Assembly: GCA_012032065.1 (NCBI GenBank)
Contig: JAAURV010000002.1
Span: 1 to 35,970, forward strand
Reading direction: 5' to 3'
Length of the DNA stretch: 35,970 nt
Source: Hyphomicrobiales bacterium
GTDB lineage: Bacteria; Pseudomonadota; Alphaproteobacteria; Rhizobiales; Aestuariivirgaceae
The translations under genes were made by a program, and so were the position numbers. Of this stretch, positions 1 to 7,845 are shown one piece after another (within the stretch, counting starts at the first letter, position 1; the number at the start of each line of letters is the position of its first letter). A model generated the notes under the pieces. The model saw nothing but the letters and a program-made list of their open reading frames with translations, was not told where the DNA came from and did not search any database.

Positions 1-45
1 GCCTTCACCGTCGCTATCGACGACAACGAACCCAAATCGTCCTGA
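1..45 (+). CDS. C-terminal tail of an upstream gene (partial)
   Basis: An open frame runs from the window edge to a TGA at 43-45 and encodes only FTVAIDDNEPKSS before the stop. It ends 4 bases before the ATG of the ABC ATPase, the spacing expected of a preceding operon gene. In operons of this kind the upstream gene is often the BMP-type nucleoside-binding protein, but 14 residues are too few to identify it. The frame of the next gene is also open to the window edge, so this tail could be chance. Confidence 0.3.
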   Translation, partial: AFTVAIDDNEPKSS

Positions 46-49
46 TCCC

Positions 50-1573
50 ATGAGCGGACACGGTGCGGCGAAGCCGGAGATCGTTCTCCGGCTCGCCGGC
101 ATCACCAAAAGGTTCGGGCCGCTGGTTGCCAACGAGGCGATCTCGCTCGCTCTGGCGCGCGGCGAAATCGTTGGTCTGCTTGGGGAAAACGGCGCGGGCA
201 AAACCACGCTGATGAACATCCTGTTCGGCCACTATGTGGCGGACGAGGGATCAATCGAGGTGGAGGGCAGGACGCTCCCGCCCGGCTCACCGAGCGCGGC
301 GATCAAGGCGGGCATCGGCATGGTGCATCAGCATTTCACCCTCGCCGATAATCTGAGCGTTCTCGATAATATCGTGCTTGGCACTGAGCCGTTGACGCGG
401 CTCTCCTCCAACACCGCCAAAGCCCGCGCGCGCATCCGCGAACTGGGTGAAAGCTTTGGCCTCGCCATCAAACCGGATGCGCAAGTGGCTACGCTCTCGG
501 TTGGCGAGCGCCAGCGCGTCGAAATCCTGAAAGCGCTCTATCGCGAGGCGAAAATTCTGATTCTCGATGAGCCAACAGCAGTGCTGACGCCGCAGGAAAC
601 GGCATCCCTGTTCGAAACATTGAAGAAGTTCGCAGCCAAGGGCCTCTCCATCATCCTCATTTCCCACAAGCTCGGAGAAGTGCTCGCCGCGTGCAACCGG
701 GTGGCCGTCCTGCGCGCGGGAAAACTCGTTGCGGAACGGCCAGCTGTGGGCACGACGCGGGCGGAACTCGCCGAGATCATGGTTGGCCGCGTCATCAAAC
801 CACCGAAAGCCGAGCCGCAGCCCGCAGGCGACGTGCTGCTGTCGCTTAAGGGAGTGAGTGCGCGGCAACTCGATGATGTGTCGCTTTCCCTGCGCGCGGG
901 AGAAGTCACCGGTCTGGCAGGCGTCTCCGGCAATGGCCAAAGCCTCTTGGCCGAAGTCATCTGCGGATTGCTTCCACCTCAGCGCGGCTCGGTATCGGTG
1001 AAAGGCAATGAAATAAGGGCTTTTTCGCCGCGCGGCATGATTGCGCTCGGCATTGCCCGCATCCCCGAAGATCGTCACGCCGAAGGCCTCGTGGGCGACA
1101 TGACTGTTACAGAGAACGCGATCTCCGAAGCCTATCGCTCGCCTGCCTTTTCCCGCCTGGGCCTCATCGATTGGCCGTCGGCGCGGCGCTTCGCGGAGGA
1201 CATCATCGCGAAGTACCAAGTGAAGTGCCCATCGCCCGGCGCGCGCGTGCGATTGCTCTCTGGCGGCAACATGCAGAAGATCATTCTGGGCCGCGTCATG
1301 GCCAACTCACCCTCGATCATTCTCGCCAACCAGCCAACGCGCGGACTCGATGTCGGCGCCGTCGCCTACGTGCACGAGCAGCTGCTTGACGCGCGAAAAC
1401 GCGGTGCGGCCATTCTTTTGATATCGGAGGATCTCGACGAATTGCTGGCGCTCTCGGACCAGATTGCGGTGATGTATCGCGGCCGGATTTCGGCGCCAAT
1501 TCCGCGCGGCCGGGTGAACATCTCGGAGATCGGCCTGATGATGGCCGGACAGGGCTTTGCCCATGCGGCTTGA
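50..1573 (+). CDS. Nucleoside/simple-sugar ABC importer, double ATP-binding protein
   Basis: This 507-residue protein has two fused nucleotide-binding domains, as in the RbsA/MglA and YufO/NupA families that power ribose, galactose or nucleoside uptake at the inner membrane. Domain 1 has a full Walker A (GENGAGKT, residues 45-52), the signature LSVGERQR and Walker B LILDEPTAVLT. Domain 2 has the degenerate Walker A typical of the second half (GVSGNGQS), the signature LSGGNMQK and the conserved ANQPTRGLD. The 3' end overlaps the first permease gene by 11 bases. The permeases resemble the nucleoside type (YufP/YufQ, NupB/NupC) more than RbsC, so I favour a nucleoside substrate. No solute-binding protein gene is visible; it may lie upstream. 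The start is uncertain because no clear Shine-Dalgarno precedes ATG 50. Confidence 0.9.
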   Translation: MSGHGAAKPEIVLRLAGITKRFGPLVANEAISLALARGEIVGLLGENGAGKTTLMNILFGHYVADEGSIEVEGRTLPPGSPSAAIKAGIGMVHQHFTLADNLSVLDNIVLGTEPLTRLSSNTAKARARIRELGESFGLAIKPDAQVATLSVGERQRVEILKALYREAKILILDEPTAVLTPQETASLFETLKKFAAKGLSIILISHKLGEVLAACNRVAVLRAGKLVAERPAVGTTRAELAEIMVGRVIKPPKAEPQPAGDVLLSLKGVSARQLDDVSLSLRAGEVTGLAGVSGNGQSLLAEVICGLLPPQRGSVSVKGNEIRAFSPRGMIALGIARIPEDRHAEGLVGDMTVTENAISEAYRSPAFSRLGLIDWPSARRFAEDIIAKYQVKCPSPGARVRLLSGGNMQKIILGRVMANSPSIILANQPTRGLDVGAVAYVHEQLLDARKRGAAILLISEDLDELLALSDQIAVMYRGRISAPIPRGRVNISEIGLMMAGQGFAHAA

Positions 1574-2612
1574 ACCGCGCGAGCATCGGCCCTTGACCAT
1601 TGTCGGCGGGTATCCCGCGCTTGCAATCCTCTTCGCGGCGGCTTTTTGCGCGATGTTGGTGGCGTTTTCTGGCGCCTCGCCCTTCTCGGTTTTTGCGCTC
1701 ATCGCCAAGGGCGCCGCTGGATCACAGTTCGCGCTGCTGGAAACGCTCACTCGCGCCACACCACTCATTTTCACGGGGCTTGCTGCCGCAGTCGCCTTCC
1801 GCGCCAAGCTCTGGAACATCGGCGGCGAGGCGCAGCTTTATGCTGGTGCGGTTCTGACTGCCGTCTTCGGAACGGGGCTTCTGCCGCTTCCCGCGCCACT
1901 CCTTATCCCCATTCTCATGATCGCCGCCATTCTTGGCGGCGCGGCGATGCTTTCGATTCCCACTTTCCTCAAAACCCGTTTTGGCGTGGACGAAGTGGTG
2001 ACTACGCTGCTCCTGAACTTCATCGCGCTTCTTTTCGTAAGCTTGCTTCTCGAAGGCCCGCTGAAGGACCCGATGGGGCTTGGCTGGCCGCAATCCAAGA
2101 AGGTGATCGCGGAGGCGGCTTTGCCCAAGCTCATCCAAGGCAAGAGGCTGCATTTCGGGTTCATCATCGCCATCGCCGCCGCGGTTGTGGTGTGGATCAT
2201 CGACCGCCGTTCGGCGCTTGGTTACGAGATGCGTGCTGTTGGCGACAATCCGAAGGCCGCGCGGTTTGCCGGCATTCCGGTCAATCGCGTGTTTATCAAG
2301 ACGGCACTTCTGTCCGGCGGACTTGCGGGGCTGGCAGGCTTCTCCGAAGTGGCCGGGCTCAAAGGAAACCTCACGCTCGATCTGTCGCCTGGCTTTGGCT
2401 ACACCGGTATCGTCGTGGCGATGCTGGCCATGCTGCATCCGATAGGCGTGGTTGCCGCCGCTATTTTCGTGGCTGCCGTCTTCGTTGGCGCCGATGCGAT
2501 GAGCCGGACAGCGGGCGTTCCGAGTTACATCGCTCAGGTGATGGTGGCCGTGTCGCTGCTGGCGATGGTGACCGCCGTCATGTTCACGCGCTATCGACTG
2601 CGCTGGAGGTGA
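1563..2612 (+). CDS. Nucleoside-type ABC importer permease 1
   Basis: This 349-residue polytopic inner-membrane protein belongs to the branched-chain/ribose-type permease superfamily (BPD_transp_2). The segment around FTGLAAAVAFRAKLWNIGGEAQ and the later GVDEVVTTLLLNFIA and ALGYEMRAVGDNPKAA motifs are typical of YufP/NupB nucleoside permeases. About ten hydrophobic segments are visible. ATG 1563 is preferred over TTG 1557; either start overlaps the end of the ATPase gene, indicating translational coupling. The stop at 2610-2612 touches the Shine-Dalgarno of the second permease. It forms the membrane channel as a heterodimer with that permease. Confidence 0.88.
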   Translation: MRLEPREHRPLTIVGGYPALAILFAAAFCAMLVAFSGASPFSVFALIAKGAAGSQFALLETLTRATPLIFTGLAAAVAFRAKLWNIGGEAQLYAGAVLTAVFGTGLLPLPAPLLIPILMIAAILGGAAMLSIPTFLKTRFGVDEVVTTLLLNFIALLFVSLLLEGPLKDPMGLGWPQSKKVIAEAALPKLIQGKRLHFGFIIAIAAAVVVWIIDRRSALGYEMRAVGDNPKAARFAGIPVNRVFIKTALLSGGLAGLAGFSEVAGLKGNLTLDLSPGFGYTGIVVAMLAMLHPIGVVAAAIFVAAVFVGADAMSRTAGVPSYIAQVMVAVSLLAMVTAVMFTRYRLRWR

Positions 2613-2614
2613 CG

Positions 2615-3556
2615 GTGGAAGCGTTCGAAATCCTCTTCACTGCATCGATCTGGGCTGCCGCTGTGCGAATTGCCTCTCCGCTCATTTTCGCCACGTTGGG
2701 CGAACTCATCTGCGAGCGGGCTGGGGTGCTCAATCTCGGCATCGAAGGCATCATGACAGTCGGCGCGTTCACGGGCTGGCTCACGGTTTATCTGGGCGGC
2801 GATTTGTGGCTTGGCGTGTTCGTTGCGGCAATGGCTGGCGGAATGTTTGGCCTGCTGCATGCTTTTCTGGTCGTGCCGCTCGGACTATCGCAACACGTAA
2901 CGGGCATTGGCATCACGCTTCTCGCGGCGTCGCTTTCCTATTATGTCTACCGGCTCGTTCTCCCGGAGGTGACATCGCCGCCGAAGATCGAACCATTCCA
3001 GCCGCTCCATATTCCCGGCCTTTCGGAAATCCCGGTGATTGGCGAGGCGCTGTTCCGCCAAACGCCACTCACCTATCTTGCATTTCTCATGGTGGGTGTT
3101 GTCGCGTGGGTCCTCTACAAGATGCCCATTGGCCTTGCAATCCGAACCGTGGGTGAAAACCCCGCCGCCGCCGAAGCGCAGGGCATCAATGTCATCGCTG
3201 TGCGCATGGGAGCTGTGATGGCGGGCAGCGCGCTGATGGGGATCGGCGGCAGTTTTCTGACGCTTTCCGCTTTCAACTCATTCTTCTTTGAAATGGTCAA
3301 TGGGCGCGGCTGGATATGCATTGCGCTCGTGGTGTTTGGATCGTGGCGGCCCGGCAAGGCCCTGCTCGGCGCACTGCTGTTCGGCGCATTCGATGCCTAT
3401 CAGTTGCGTCTGCAGCAGCTGGCGGGTGCGTTCGTTCCGTATCAAGTTTTCCTGATGATGCCGTTCGTGCTGTCGATCATCGCGCTGATCGTCATGTCGC
3501 GCCGCGCCGCCTATCCGCGTGCGCTGATGGCGCCTTACCGGAAGGGCGAGCGCTGA
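2615..3556 (+). CDS. Nucleoside-type ABC importer permease 2
   Basis: This 313-residue polytopic permease is the partner of the preceding one and resembles YufQ/NupC. It has the near-universal N-terminal segment TLGELICERAGVLNLGIEG (about residues 25-43) and the cytoplasmic PIGLAIRTVGENPAAAEAQG loop that contacts the ATPase. I chose GTG 2615 because GGAGG at 2605-2609 lies 5 bases upstream. GTG 2609, overlapping the previous stop as GTGA, is also possible. A longer open frame upstream is an out-of-frame shadow of permease 1. It is translationally coupled to permease 1 and followed 66 bases later by a kinase gene. Confidence 0.87.
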   Translation: MEAFEILFTASIWAAAVRIASPLIFATLGELICERAGVLNLGIEGIMTVGAFTGWLTVYLGGDLWLGVFVAAMAGGMFGLLHAFLVVPLGLSQHVTGIGITLLAASLSYYVYRLVLPEVTSPPKIEPFQPLHIPGLSEIPVIGEALFRQTPLTYLAFLMVGVVAWVLYKMPIGLAIRTVGENPAAAEAQGINVIAVRMGAVMAGSALMGIGGSFLTLSAFNSFFFEMVNGRGWICIALVVFGSWRPGKALLGALLFGAFDAYQLRLQQLAGAFVPYQVFLMMPFVLSIIALIVMSRRAAYPRALMAPYRKGER

Positions 3557-3622
3557 GGCGATCTTGCGGGCGCGTGGGCATCCGCCTAAACATTGCAAGC
3601 AACGGAGATTGGATATTGCGCG

Positions 3623-4255
3623 ATGGATGCAAGTTTGGATGCGCTTGCAGATGCGGTTCTCAAAAATTTCGCGTTGGCGCAGCGCCGCACAATTGTCGCC
3701 ATGGCAGGCCCGCCCGGATCGGGGAAATCCACGTCAGTCGAGGCGCTGAATGATCTGCTCAATGCGGGCTCGCGCGGCATTGCGTCCATTTTGCCGATGG
3801 ACGGTTATCACTATGACGATGGCCTCTTGAAGGAGCTGGGACGGCTTGAACGCAAGGGAGCGCCCGACACGTTCGATGTCGGCGGTTATGCAAGCACCTT
3901 GAGGCGGCTTCGCAGCAACGACGAGGCGCAGGTCACGGTGCCGGTTTTCGACCGCGCGCTCGAAATCTCGCGCGGATCGGCGCGGATGATCCCGCGGGAG
4001 GTGGGCATCATTTTAACCGAAGGAAATTATCTGCTGCTTTCCCACGAACCGTGGAGCTTGCTGAGGCCACTATTCGATCTGACGGTGAAGATCGAAACGC
4101 CAATCGATATTCTGCGAAATCGATTGGACGCGCGATGGCGCGAATTCGGGTTGCCCGAAAACGAAGTCCGCCGCAAAGTCGACAGCAACGATCTGCCCAA
4201 TGCGCGGTTTGTGATCGACAATAGCGGGCCAGCGGATTTTGTCATAAGAACATGA
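3623..4255 (+). CDS. P-loop nucleoside/sugar kinase (FrcK/uridine-kinase-like)
   Basis: This 210-residue soluble P-loop kinase has Walker A GPPGSGKST at residues 29-37, followed by ILPMDGYHYDD, the DGYH-type substrate loop of the uridine kinase/pantothenate kinase/FrcK group. It also has the lid-like DARWREFGLPENEVRRKVDSND. FrcK-like kinases are often encoded beside sugar or nucleoside ABC importers, and here the gene follows such an importer, so phosphorylation of the imported nucleoside or sugar is a fair inference. I prefer ATG 3623; TTG 3593 would add ten residues and is less likely. The gene ends in an ATGA overlap (4252-4255) with the HAD-phosphatase remnant. The substrate cannot be told from sequence. 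Confidence 0.8.
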   Translation: MDASLDALADAVLKNFALAQRRTIVAMAGPPGSGKSTSVEALNDLLNAGSRGIASILPMDGYHYDDGLLKELGRLERKGAPDTFDVGGYASTLRRLRSNDEAQVTVPVFDRALEISRGSARMIPREVGIILTEGNYLLLSHEPWSLLRPLFDLTVKIETPIDILRNRLDARWREFGLPENEVRRKVDSNDLPNARFVIDNSGPADFVIRT

Positions 4256-4421
4256 CCACGTCCGCCAACCACGGCGTTATCTTCGATTGCAACAGAGTGC
4301 TGATCGGCAGCGAAATGCCGGGCGCCCGAGTCCTGATGCGCAATTGGCGGAACTCGGCGTGACATGGCCAAAATTCTTCCGCTCCTCCGCAAGTCTGGCC
4401 TTTGCGCTCATAACCCTTTAG
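4252..4421 (+). pseudogene. Remnant of a HAD-superfamily phosphatase
   Basis: From the ATG overlapping the kinase stop, the frame reads GVIFDCNRVLIGSEMPGARVL, then continues one frame over (from 4338) as AQLAELGVTWP before meeting TAG 4419. Joined, this matches the start of a beta-phosphoglucomutase-like HAD phosphatase, whose canonical motif I is FDCDGVLIDSE. Beyond the one-base loss near 4336, catalytic residues have changed (second Asp of DxD to Asn, Gly to Arg, Asp to Gly). The cap domain and the rest of the usual roughly 220 residues are missing. These substitutions mean real decay, unlike the other frameshifts in the window. HAD phosphatases are common beside sugar and polyol operons, so a whole gene probably once linked the kinase and the regulator. 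Confidence 0.6.
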
Positions 4422-4448
4422 CAGCATCTCCAAGCTGAAGGACATCAA

Positions 4449-5402
4449 GTGGCCCGCAAATCCGAAATAGAGAAAGAACGGCTTGACGACGCCGCGCGCG
4501 CGGGCTGGCTTTACTACATCGCCGGCAATACGCAGGATGAAATCGCGCGAAAACTTGGCGTATCGCGGCAAACGGCGCAGCGGCTCGTGTCGCTGGCGAT
4601 GAGCGAGAAGCTGATCAAGGTGAGGCTCGATCATCCGATCGGCGTCTGCCTGGAGTTGGCCGAGCGTCTCCAGGACAGTTTTGGAATCAGCTTCTGCGAA
4701 GTTGTTCCGAGCGATCCGGAATCGCCCTCAACGACGCTCGGTGTTGCGGAGGCAGCGGCAGCGGAACTCGAGCGCTATCTCATGTCGTCGCATCCAGCCA
4801 TTCTTGCAATGGGCACGGGCCGCATGCTGCGCTCCATGGCGGAGCAGCTCACACCCATGGAATGTCCGCAGCACAAAGTGGTCTCGCTGGTCGGTAACAT
4901 CGCTCCCGATGGTTCCGCGTCGCTGTTCGATGTGGCAAGTCGTGTCGGTGACCGGGTGAAGGCACCGCATTATCCGATGCCTCTGCCGGTGATCGCGACA
5001 ACCGTTCATGAGAAAGCCCTTCTTCTTTCCCAAACGTCGCTCCGCAATACGATTGATCTGGCTCAGCAAGCCGATGTCACATTCGTCGGTATCGGCGCTG
5101 TCGGCGATGATGCCGCTCTCTTGCGCGATGGCTTTGTAAAGCCCGACGAGATGCGCGCGGTCGTGAAAGCCGGTGCGGTGGGTGAGATTGTCGGTTGGTC
5201 TTACGATGCCGAGGGCCAGTTGATCGAAGGCCTTACCAATGACCGCGTCCTCAGCGTTCGTCTGTCTCGCCCGGCCCAGCGCAAGGTGATCGGCGTGGTG
5301 ATGGCGATGCCTCGTCTCAAGGGTGTGCGCGGCGCCTTGGCGGGGCGTCTGGTCAATGGCCTCATCACCAATGAAGCGATGGCGACGCAGCTTCTGCAAT
5401 AG
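4449..5402 (+). CDS. SorC/DeoR-type sugar-responsive transcriptional regulator
   Basis: This 317-residue DNA-binding regulator has an N-terminal helix-turn-helix (QDEIARKLGVSRQTAQRLVSLA, about residues 32-53) followed by the large sugar-phosphate-binding SorC/DeoR domain, with the recurrent segments AILAMGTGRMLR, VVSLVGNIAPDGSAS and FVGIGAVGDDA. Proteins of this family (SmoC, SorC, B. subtilis DeoR) control adjacent carbohydrate operons and release or rearrange on DNA when a phosphorylated sugar binds. The GTG start has GAAGGA at 4437-4442, 6 bases upstream. It sits directly before the polyol operon on the same strand, so it probably regulates smoE onward, possibly through the palindrome at 5429-5445. 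The start lies just after the HAD remnant, and the two may once have been an operon. Confidence 0.87.
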   Translation: MARKSEIEKERLDDAARAGWLYYIAGNTQDEIARKLGVSRQTAQRLVSLAMSEKLIKVRLDHPIGVCLELAERLQDSFGISFCEVVPSDPESPSTTLGVAEAAAAELERYLMSSHPAILAMGTGRMLRSMAEQLTPMECPQHKVVSLVGNIAPDGSASLFDVASRVGDRVKAPHYPMPLPVIATTVHEKALLLSQTSLRNTIDLAQQADVTFVGIGAVGDDAALLRDGFVKPDEMRAVVKAGAVGEIVGWSYDAEGQLIEGLTNDRVLSVRLSRPAQRKVIGVVMAMPRLKGVRGALAGRLVNGLITNEAMATQLLQ

Positions 5403-5428
5403 TTCTATCCAATCGAAGAGCGAGCGAA

Positions 5429-5445
5429 TTGCTGCGCCGCAGCAA
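5429..5445. promoter_or_regulatory. 17-bp perfect palindrome, candidate SorC-family operator
   Basis: TTGCTGCGCCGCAGCAA is a perfect inverted repeat (8 bp arms around a central C). It lies in the 133-base gap between the regulator gene and smoE, 10 bases upstream of a candidate -35. As an RNA hairpin it would have a cramped loop and no following T-run, so a terminator is less likely than a protein-binding site. The assignment to the adjacent regulator is inference from position. Confidence 0.45.
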
Positions 5446-5455
5446 CGAAAACATG

Positions 5456-5485
5456 TTGACTCTTACCCACAATCGTGTCGAATAT
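5456..5485 (+). promoter_or_regulatory. Candidate sigma-70 promoter of the polyol operon
   Basis: TTGACT at 5456-5461 is a 5/6 match to the -35 consensus. An 18-base spacer leads to GAATAT at 5480-5485, a weak 3/6 match for the -10. This places a transcript start near 5492, about 45 bases before smoE. The poor -10 would suit an activated promoter. Confidence 0.35.
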
Positions 5486-5535
5486 CTGCCCGTAGATTTG
5501 GCAAATGCTCACAAACCACACTTGGGAGGAATGAA

Positions 5536-6837
5536 ATGAAGCAACTCTTTACCGGTGCCTTTGGCGCCATGATGTTCGCTGCGCTGGCAACGACGGCGCT
5601 GGCGGAGACGAAACTAACGATAGCAACGGTGAACAACGGCGACATGATCCGCATGCAGGGTCTGACCGATGACTTCACCTCCAAGAATCCCGACATCAAG
5701 CTCGAATGGGTGACCCTCGAAGAGAACGTGTTGCGCGAGAAGGTGACGACCGACATCGCCACCAAGGGCGGCCAGTTCGACGTTCTCACCATCGGCACTT
5801 ACGAAGTTCCGATCTGGGGCAAGAAGGGGTGGCTGGTTCCGTTGACGATGGTCGACGATCCGGCCGACCTACTCCCCGCCATGTCGGGCGGCCTCTCGGT
5901 CGATGGCAAGCTGATGGCATCGCCGTTCTATGGCGAGAGCTCGATGGTGATGTATCGCACTGATCTCGTCGAAGCGACCGGCATGAAGATGCCGGATGCG
6001 CCGACCTGGAAGGACATCAAGGAGATCGCCGCCAAGATTACCAACAAGGACAAGGAAATCTATGGCGTGTGCCTGCGCGGCAAAGCCGGCTGGGGCGAGA
6101 ACATGGCCTTCCTGACGGCCACGTCCAACTCCTTCGGCGCGCGCTGGTTTGACGAAAACTGGAAACCCCAGTTCGACAGCCAGGAATGGAAAGATACGCT
6201 CAACTTCTATCTCGAGCTGATGAAGGAGTCTGGACCTCCGGGCGCTTCGAACAATGGCTTCAACGAAAACCTGGCGCTGTTCAATGCCGGCAAATGCGGC
6301 ATGTGGATCGACGCCACAGTGGCCGCGTCCTTCGTGACCGGCAAGGACTCGACGGTTGCCGACAAGGTCGGCTTCGCTCTGGCGCCGGATAACGGCCTCG
6401 GCAAGCGCGGCAACTGGCTGTGGGCCTGGTCGCTCGCAATCCCTGCCGGTTCGCAGAAGGAAGAAGCCGCTCAGAAATTCGTCGGCTGGGCGACTTCGAA
6501 GGCTTACACTGAACTCGTCGCTGCGAAGGAAGGCTGGGCCAACGTTCCTCCGGGCACGCGCACCTCGCTCTACAACAATCCGGAGTACCAGAAGGTCGCC
6601 TTCGCCAAGATGACGCTCGACTCGATCAACGCGGCCGATCCGACGAAACCGACGGTGAAGCCGGTGCCTTATGTTGGCGTGCAGTTCGTGGCCATTCCGG
6701 AATTTGCGGGGCTTGCCACGACTGTCGGACAGATCTTCTCGGCAGCGCTCGCTGGCGAAAAGACCGCGGATGAAGCTCTTGCCGAAGCGCAAGACGTGGC
6801 AACGCGCGAAATGACCAAGGCTGGTTACATCAAGTAA
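5536..6837 (+). CDS. smoE: Polyol (sorbitol/mannitol) ABC importer, periplasmic binding protein
   Basis: This 433-residue family 1 extracellular solute-binding protein captures the sugar alcohol in the periplasm. A Sec signal peptide (MKQLFTGAFGAMMFAALATTALA) ends around residue 23. The mature protein starts ETKLTIATVNNGDMIRMQGL, typical of rhizobial SmoE-type polyol binders, and contains the family segment WKDIKEIAAKITNKDKEIYGVCLRG. The start is well supported: GGGAGGA at 5524-5530 lies 5 bases upstream of the ATG, while ATG 5531 runs into an immediate stop. Two permeases, the ATPase and mannitol dehydrogenase follow on the same strand. Polyol specificity is inferred from that context and family resemblance. 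A strong hairpin follows the gene. Confidence 0.88.
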   Translation: MKQLFTGAFGAMMFAALATTALAETKLTIATVNNGDMIRMQGLTDDFTSKNPDIKLEWVTLEENVLREKVTTDIATKGGQFDVLTIGTYEVPIWGKKGWLVPLTMVDDPADLLPAMSGGLSVDGKLMASPFYGESSMVMYRTDLVEATGMKMPDAPTWKDIKEIAAKITNKDKEIYGVCLRGKAGWGENMAFLTATSNSFGARWFDENWKPQFDSQEWKDTLNFYLELMKESGPPGASNNGFNENLALFNAGKCGMWIDATVAASFVTGKDSTVADKVGFALAPDNGLGKRGNWLWAWSLAIPAGSQKEEAAQKFVGWATSKAYTELVAAKEGWANVPPGTRTSLYNNPEYQKVAFAKMTLDSINAADPTKPTVKPVPYVGVQFVAIPEFAGLATTVGQIFSAALAGEKTADEALAEAQDVATREMTKAGYIK

Positions 6838-6861
6838 CGCCTTCCTCCCATGGAAACTTGG

Positions 6862-6883
6862 CTGCCCGGAGAAATCCGGGCAG
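6862..6883 (+). other. Intercistronic hairpin between smoE and smoF
   Basis: CTGCCCGGA (6862-6870) and TCCGGGCAG (6875-6883) form a perfect 9-bp stem closed by a GAAA tetraloop of the stable GNRA class. No T-run follows, so read-through is expected. Such hairpins after binding-protein genes commonly protect the upstream mRNA, giving more binding protein than permease. Confidence 0.6.
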
Positions 6884-6933
6884 TCCTCTCCCGGCGCCAT
6901 TGACGGCGCGAATGGAACTATTGGTGGGATCCC

Positions 6934-7842
6934 ATGGCAACACAGCAGTCACGCGCTCTCGGCCGCATCGCGGTAGCGCCCTCGGTGATCGCACTTTTCC
7001 TCTGGATGATTGTGCCCCTGGCGATGACCATATGGTTCTCGTTCCTGCGCTACAATCTGCTCGATCCGAATTATGCCTGTTCGCTGCTGACGCCAGGCCA
7101 GCTCTTCGATGAGGCCAACCGCTGCTTCGCGGGCACATCGAACTACTATTACTTCCTCACCGATCCCGCCTTCTTCAAGGCGATGACCAATTCGCTGCTG
7201 ATCGTCGGCAGCGTTCTTCTGATTTCCATTGTCGGCGGCACGCTGTTTGCCCTGCTGCTCGATCAGGCCATTGTTGGACGCAACATCGTGCGCCTCATGG
7301 TGATTGCCCCGTTCTTCGTGATGCCGACGGTTGCCGCACTCGTGTGGCAGAACATGCTGATGGACCCCATCATTGGCTTCATCTCATGGATCACCAAATC
7401 ATTGGGAATGGGCGCCATAGATTGGTTCACGCATTATCCCAAAACGGCGGTGGTGATCATTGTCGCCTGGCAATGGTTTCCATTTGCAACGCTGATCCTG
7501 CTTACCGCGCTTCAATCCTTTGACGAGGAGCAAAAGGAAGCGGCACAGATGGATGGAACGCCGCCGCTGTCATTCTTCTGGTACATGATCCTGCCGCATC
7601 TGGCGCGCCCGATCACCGTGGTGGTGCTGATCGAAACCATCTTCCTGCTCAACGTCTTCGCCGAGATTTATGTAACCGGCACAGGTGGCCGCGCCGGCAA
7701 TTTGCCCTATCTCGTCTATCAGTATGGCTTGCTGTCGAACGACATCGGCGGCGCTTCCGCCGGCGGCATTGTCGCTGTTGTCCTCGCCAATATCGTTGCG
7801 TTCTTCCTGATGCGGATGATTGGCAAGAATCTGGAGGGCTGA
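6934..7842 (+). CDS. smoF: Polyol ABC importer permease (MalF type)
   Basis: This 302-residue inner-membrane permease of the MalFG-type BPD_transp_1 family has about six transmembrane segments, beginning APSVIALFLWMIVPLAMTIWFSF. The cytoplasmic EAA loop is visible as EEQKEAAQMDGTPPLSFFWYMILPHL (about residues 193-218) and couples to SmoK. The ATG is preceded by GGTGGGA. The gene lies 96 bases after smoE across the intercistronic hairpin and only 3 bases before smoG. It pairs with SmoG to form the channel for the sugar alcohol delivered by SmoE. Confidence 0.87.
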   Translation: MATQQSRALGRIAVAPSVIALFLWMIVPLAMTIWFSFLRYNLLDPNYACSLLTPGQLFDEANRCFAGTSNYYYFLTDPAFFKAMTNSLLIVGSVLLISIVGGTLFALLLDQAIVGRNIVRLMVIAPFFVMPTVAALVWQNMLMDPIIGFISWITKSLGMGAIDWFTHYPKTAVVIIVAWQWFPFATLILLTALQSFDEEQKEAAQMDGTPPLSFFWYMILPHLARPITVVVLIETIFLLNVFAEIYVTGTGGRAGNLPYLVYQYGLLSNDIGGASAGGIVAVVLANIVAFFLMRMIGKNLEG

Positions 7843-7845
7843 CAC

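Noticed and set aside
287-1219. Long minus-strand open frame (310 codons) opposite the first ABC ATPase
   Set aside because: It mirrors a strongly conserved plus-strand gene and its peptide is rich in Arg, His and Asp with no motif; it is an antisense shadow in GC-rich DNA.
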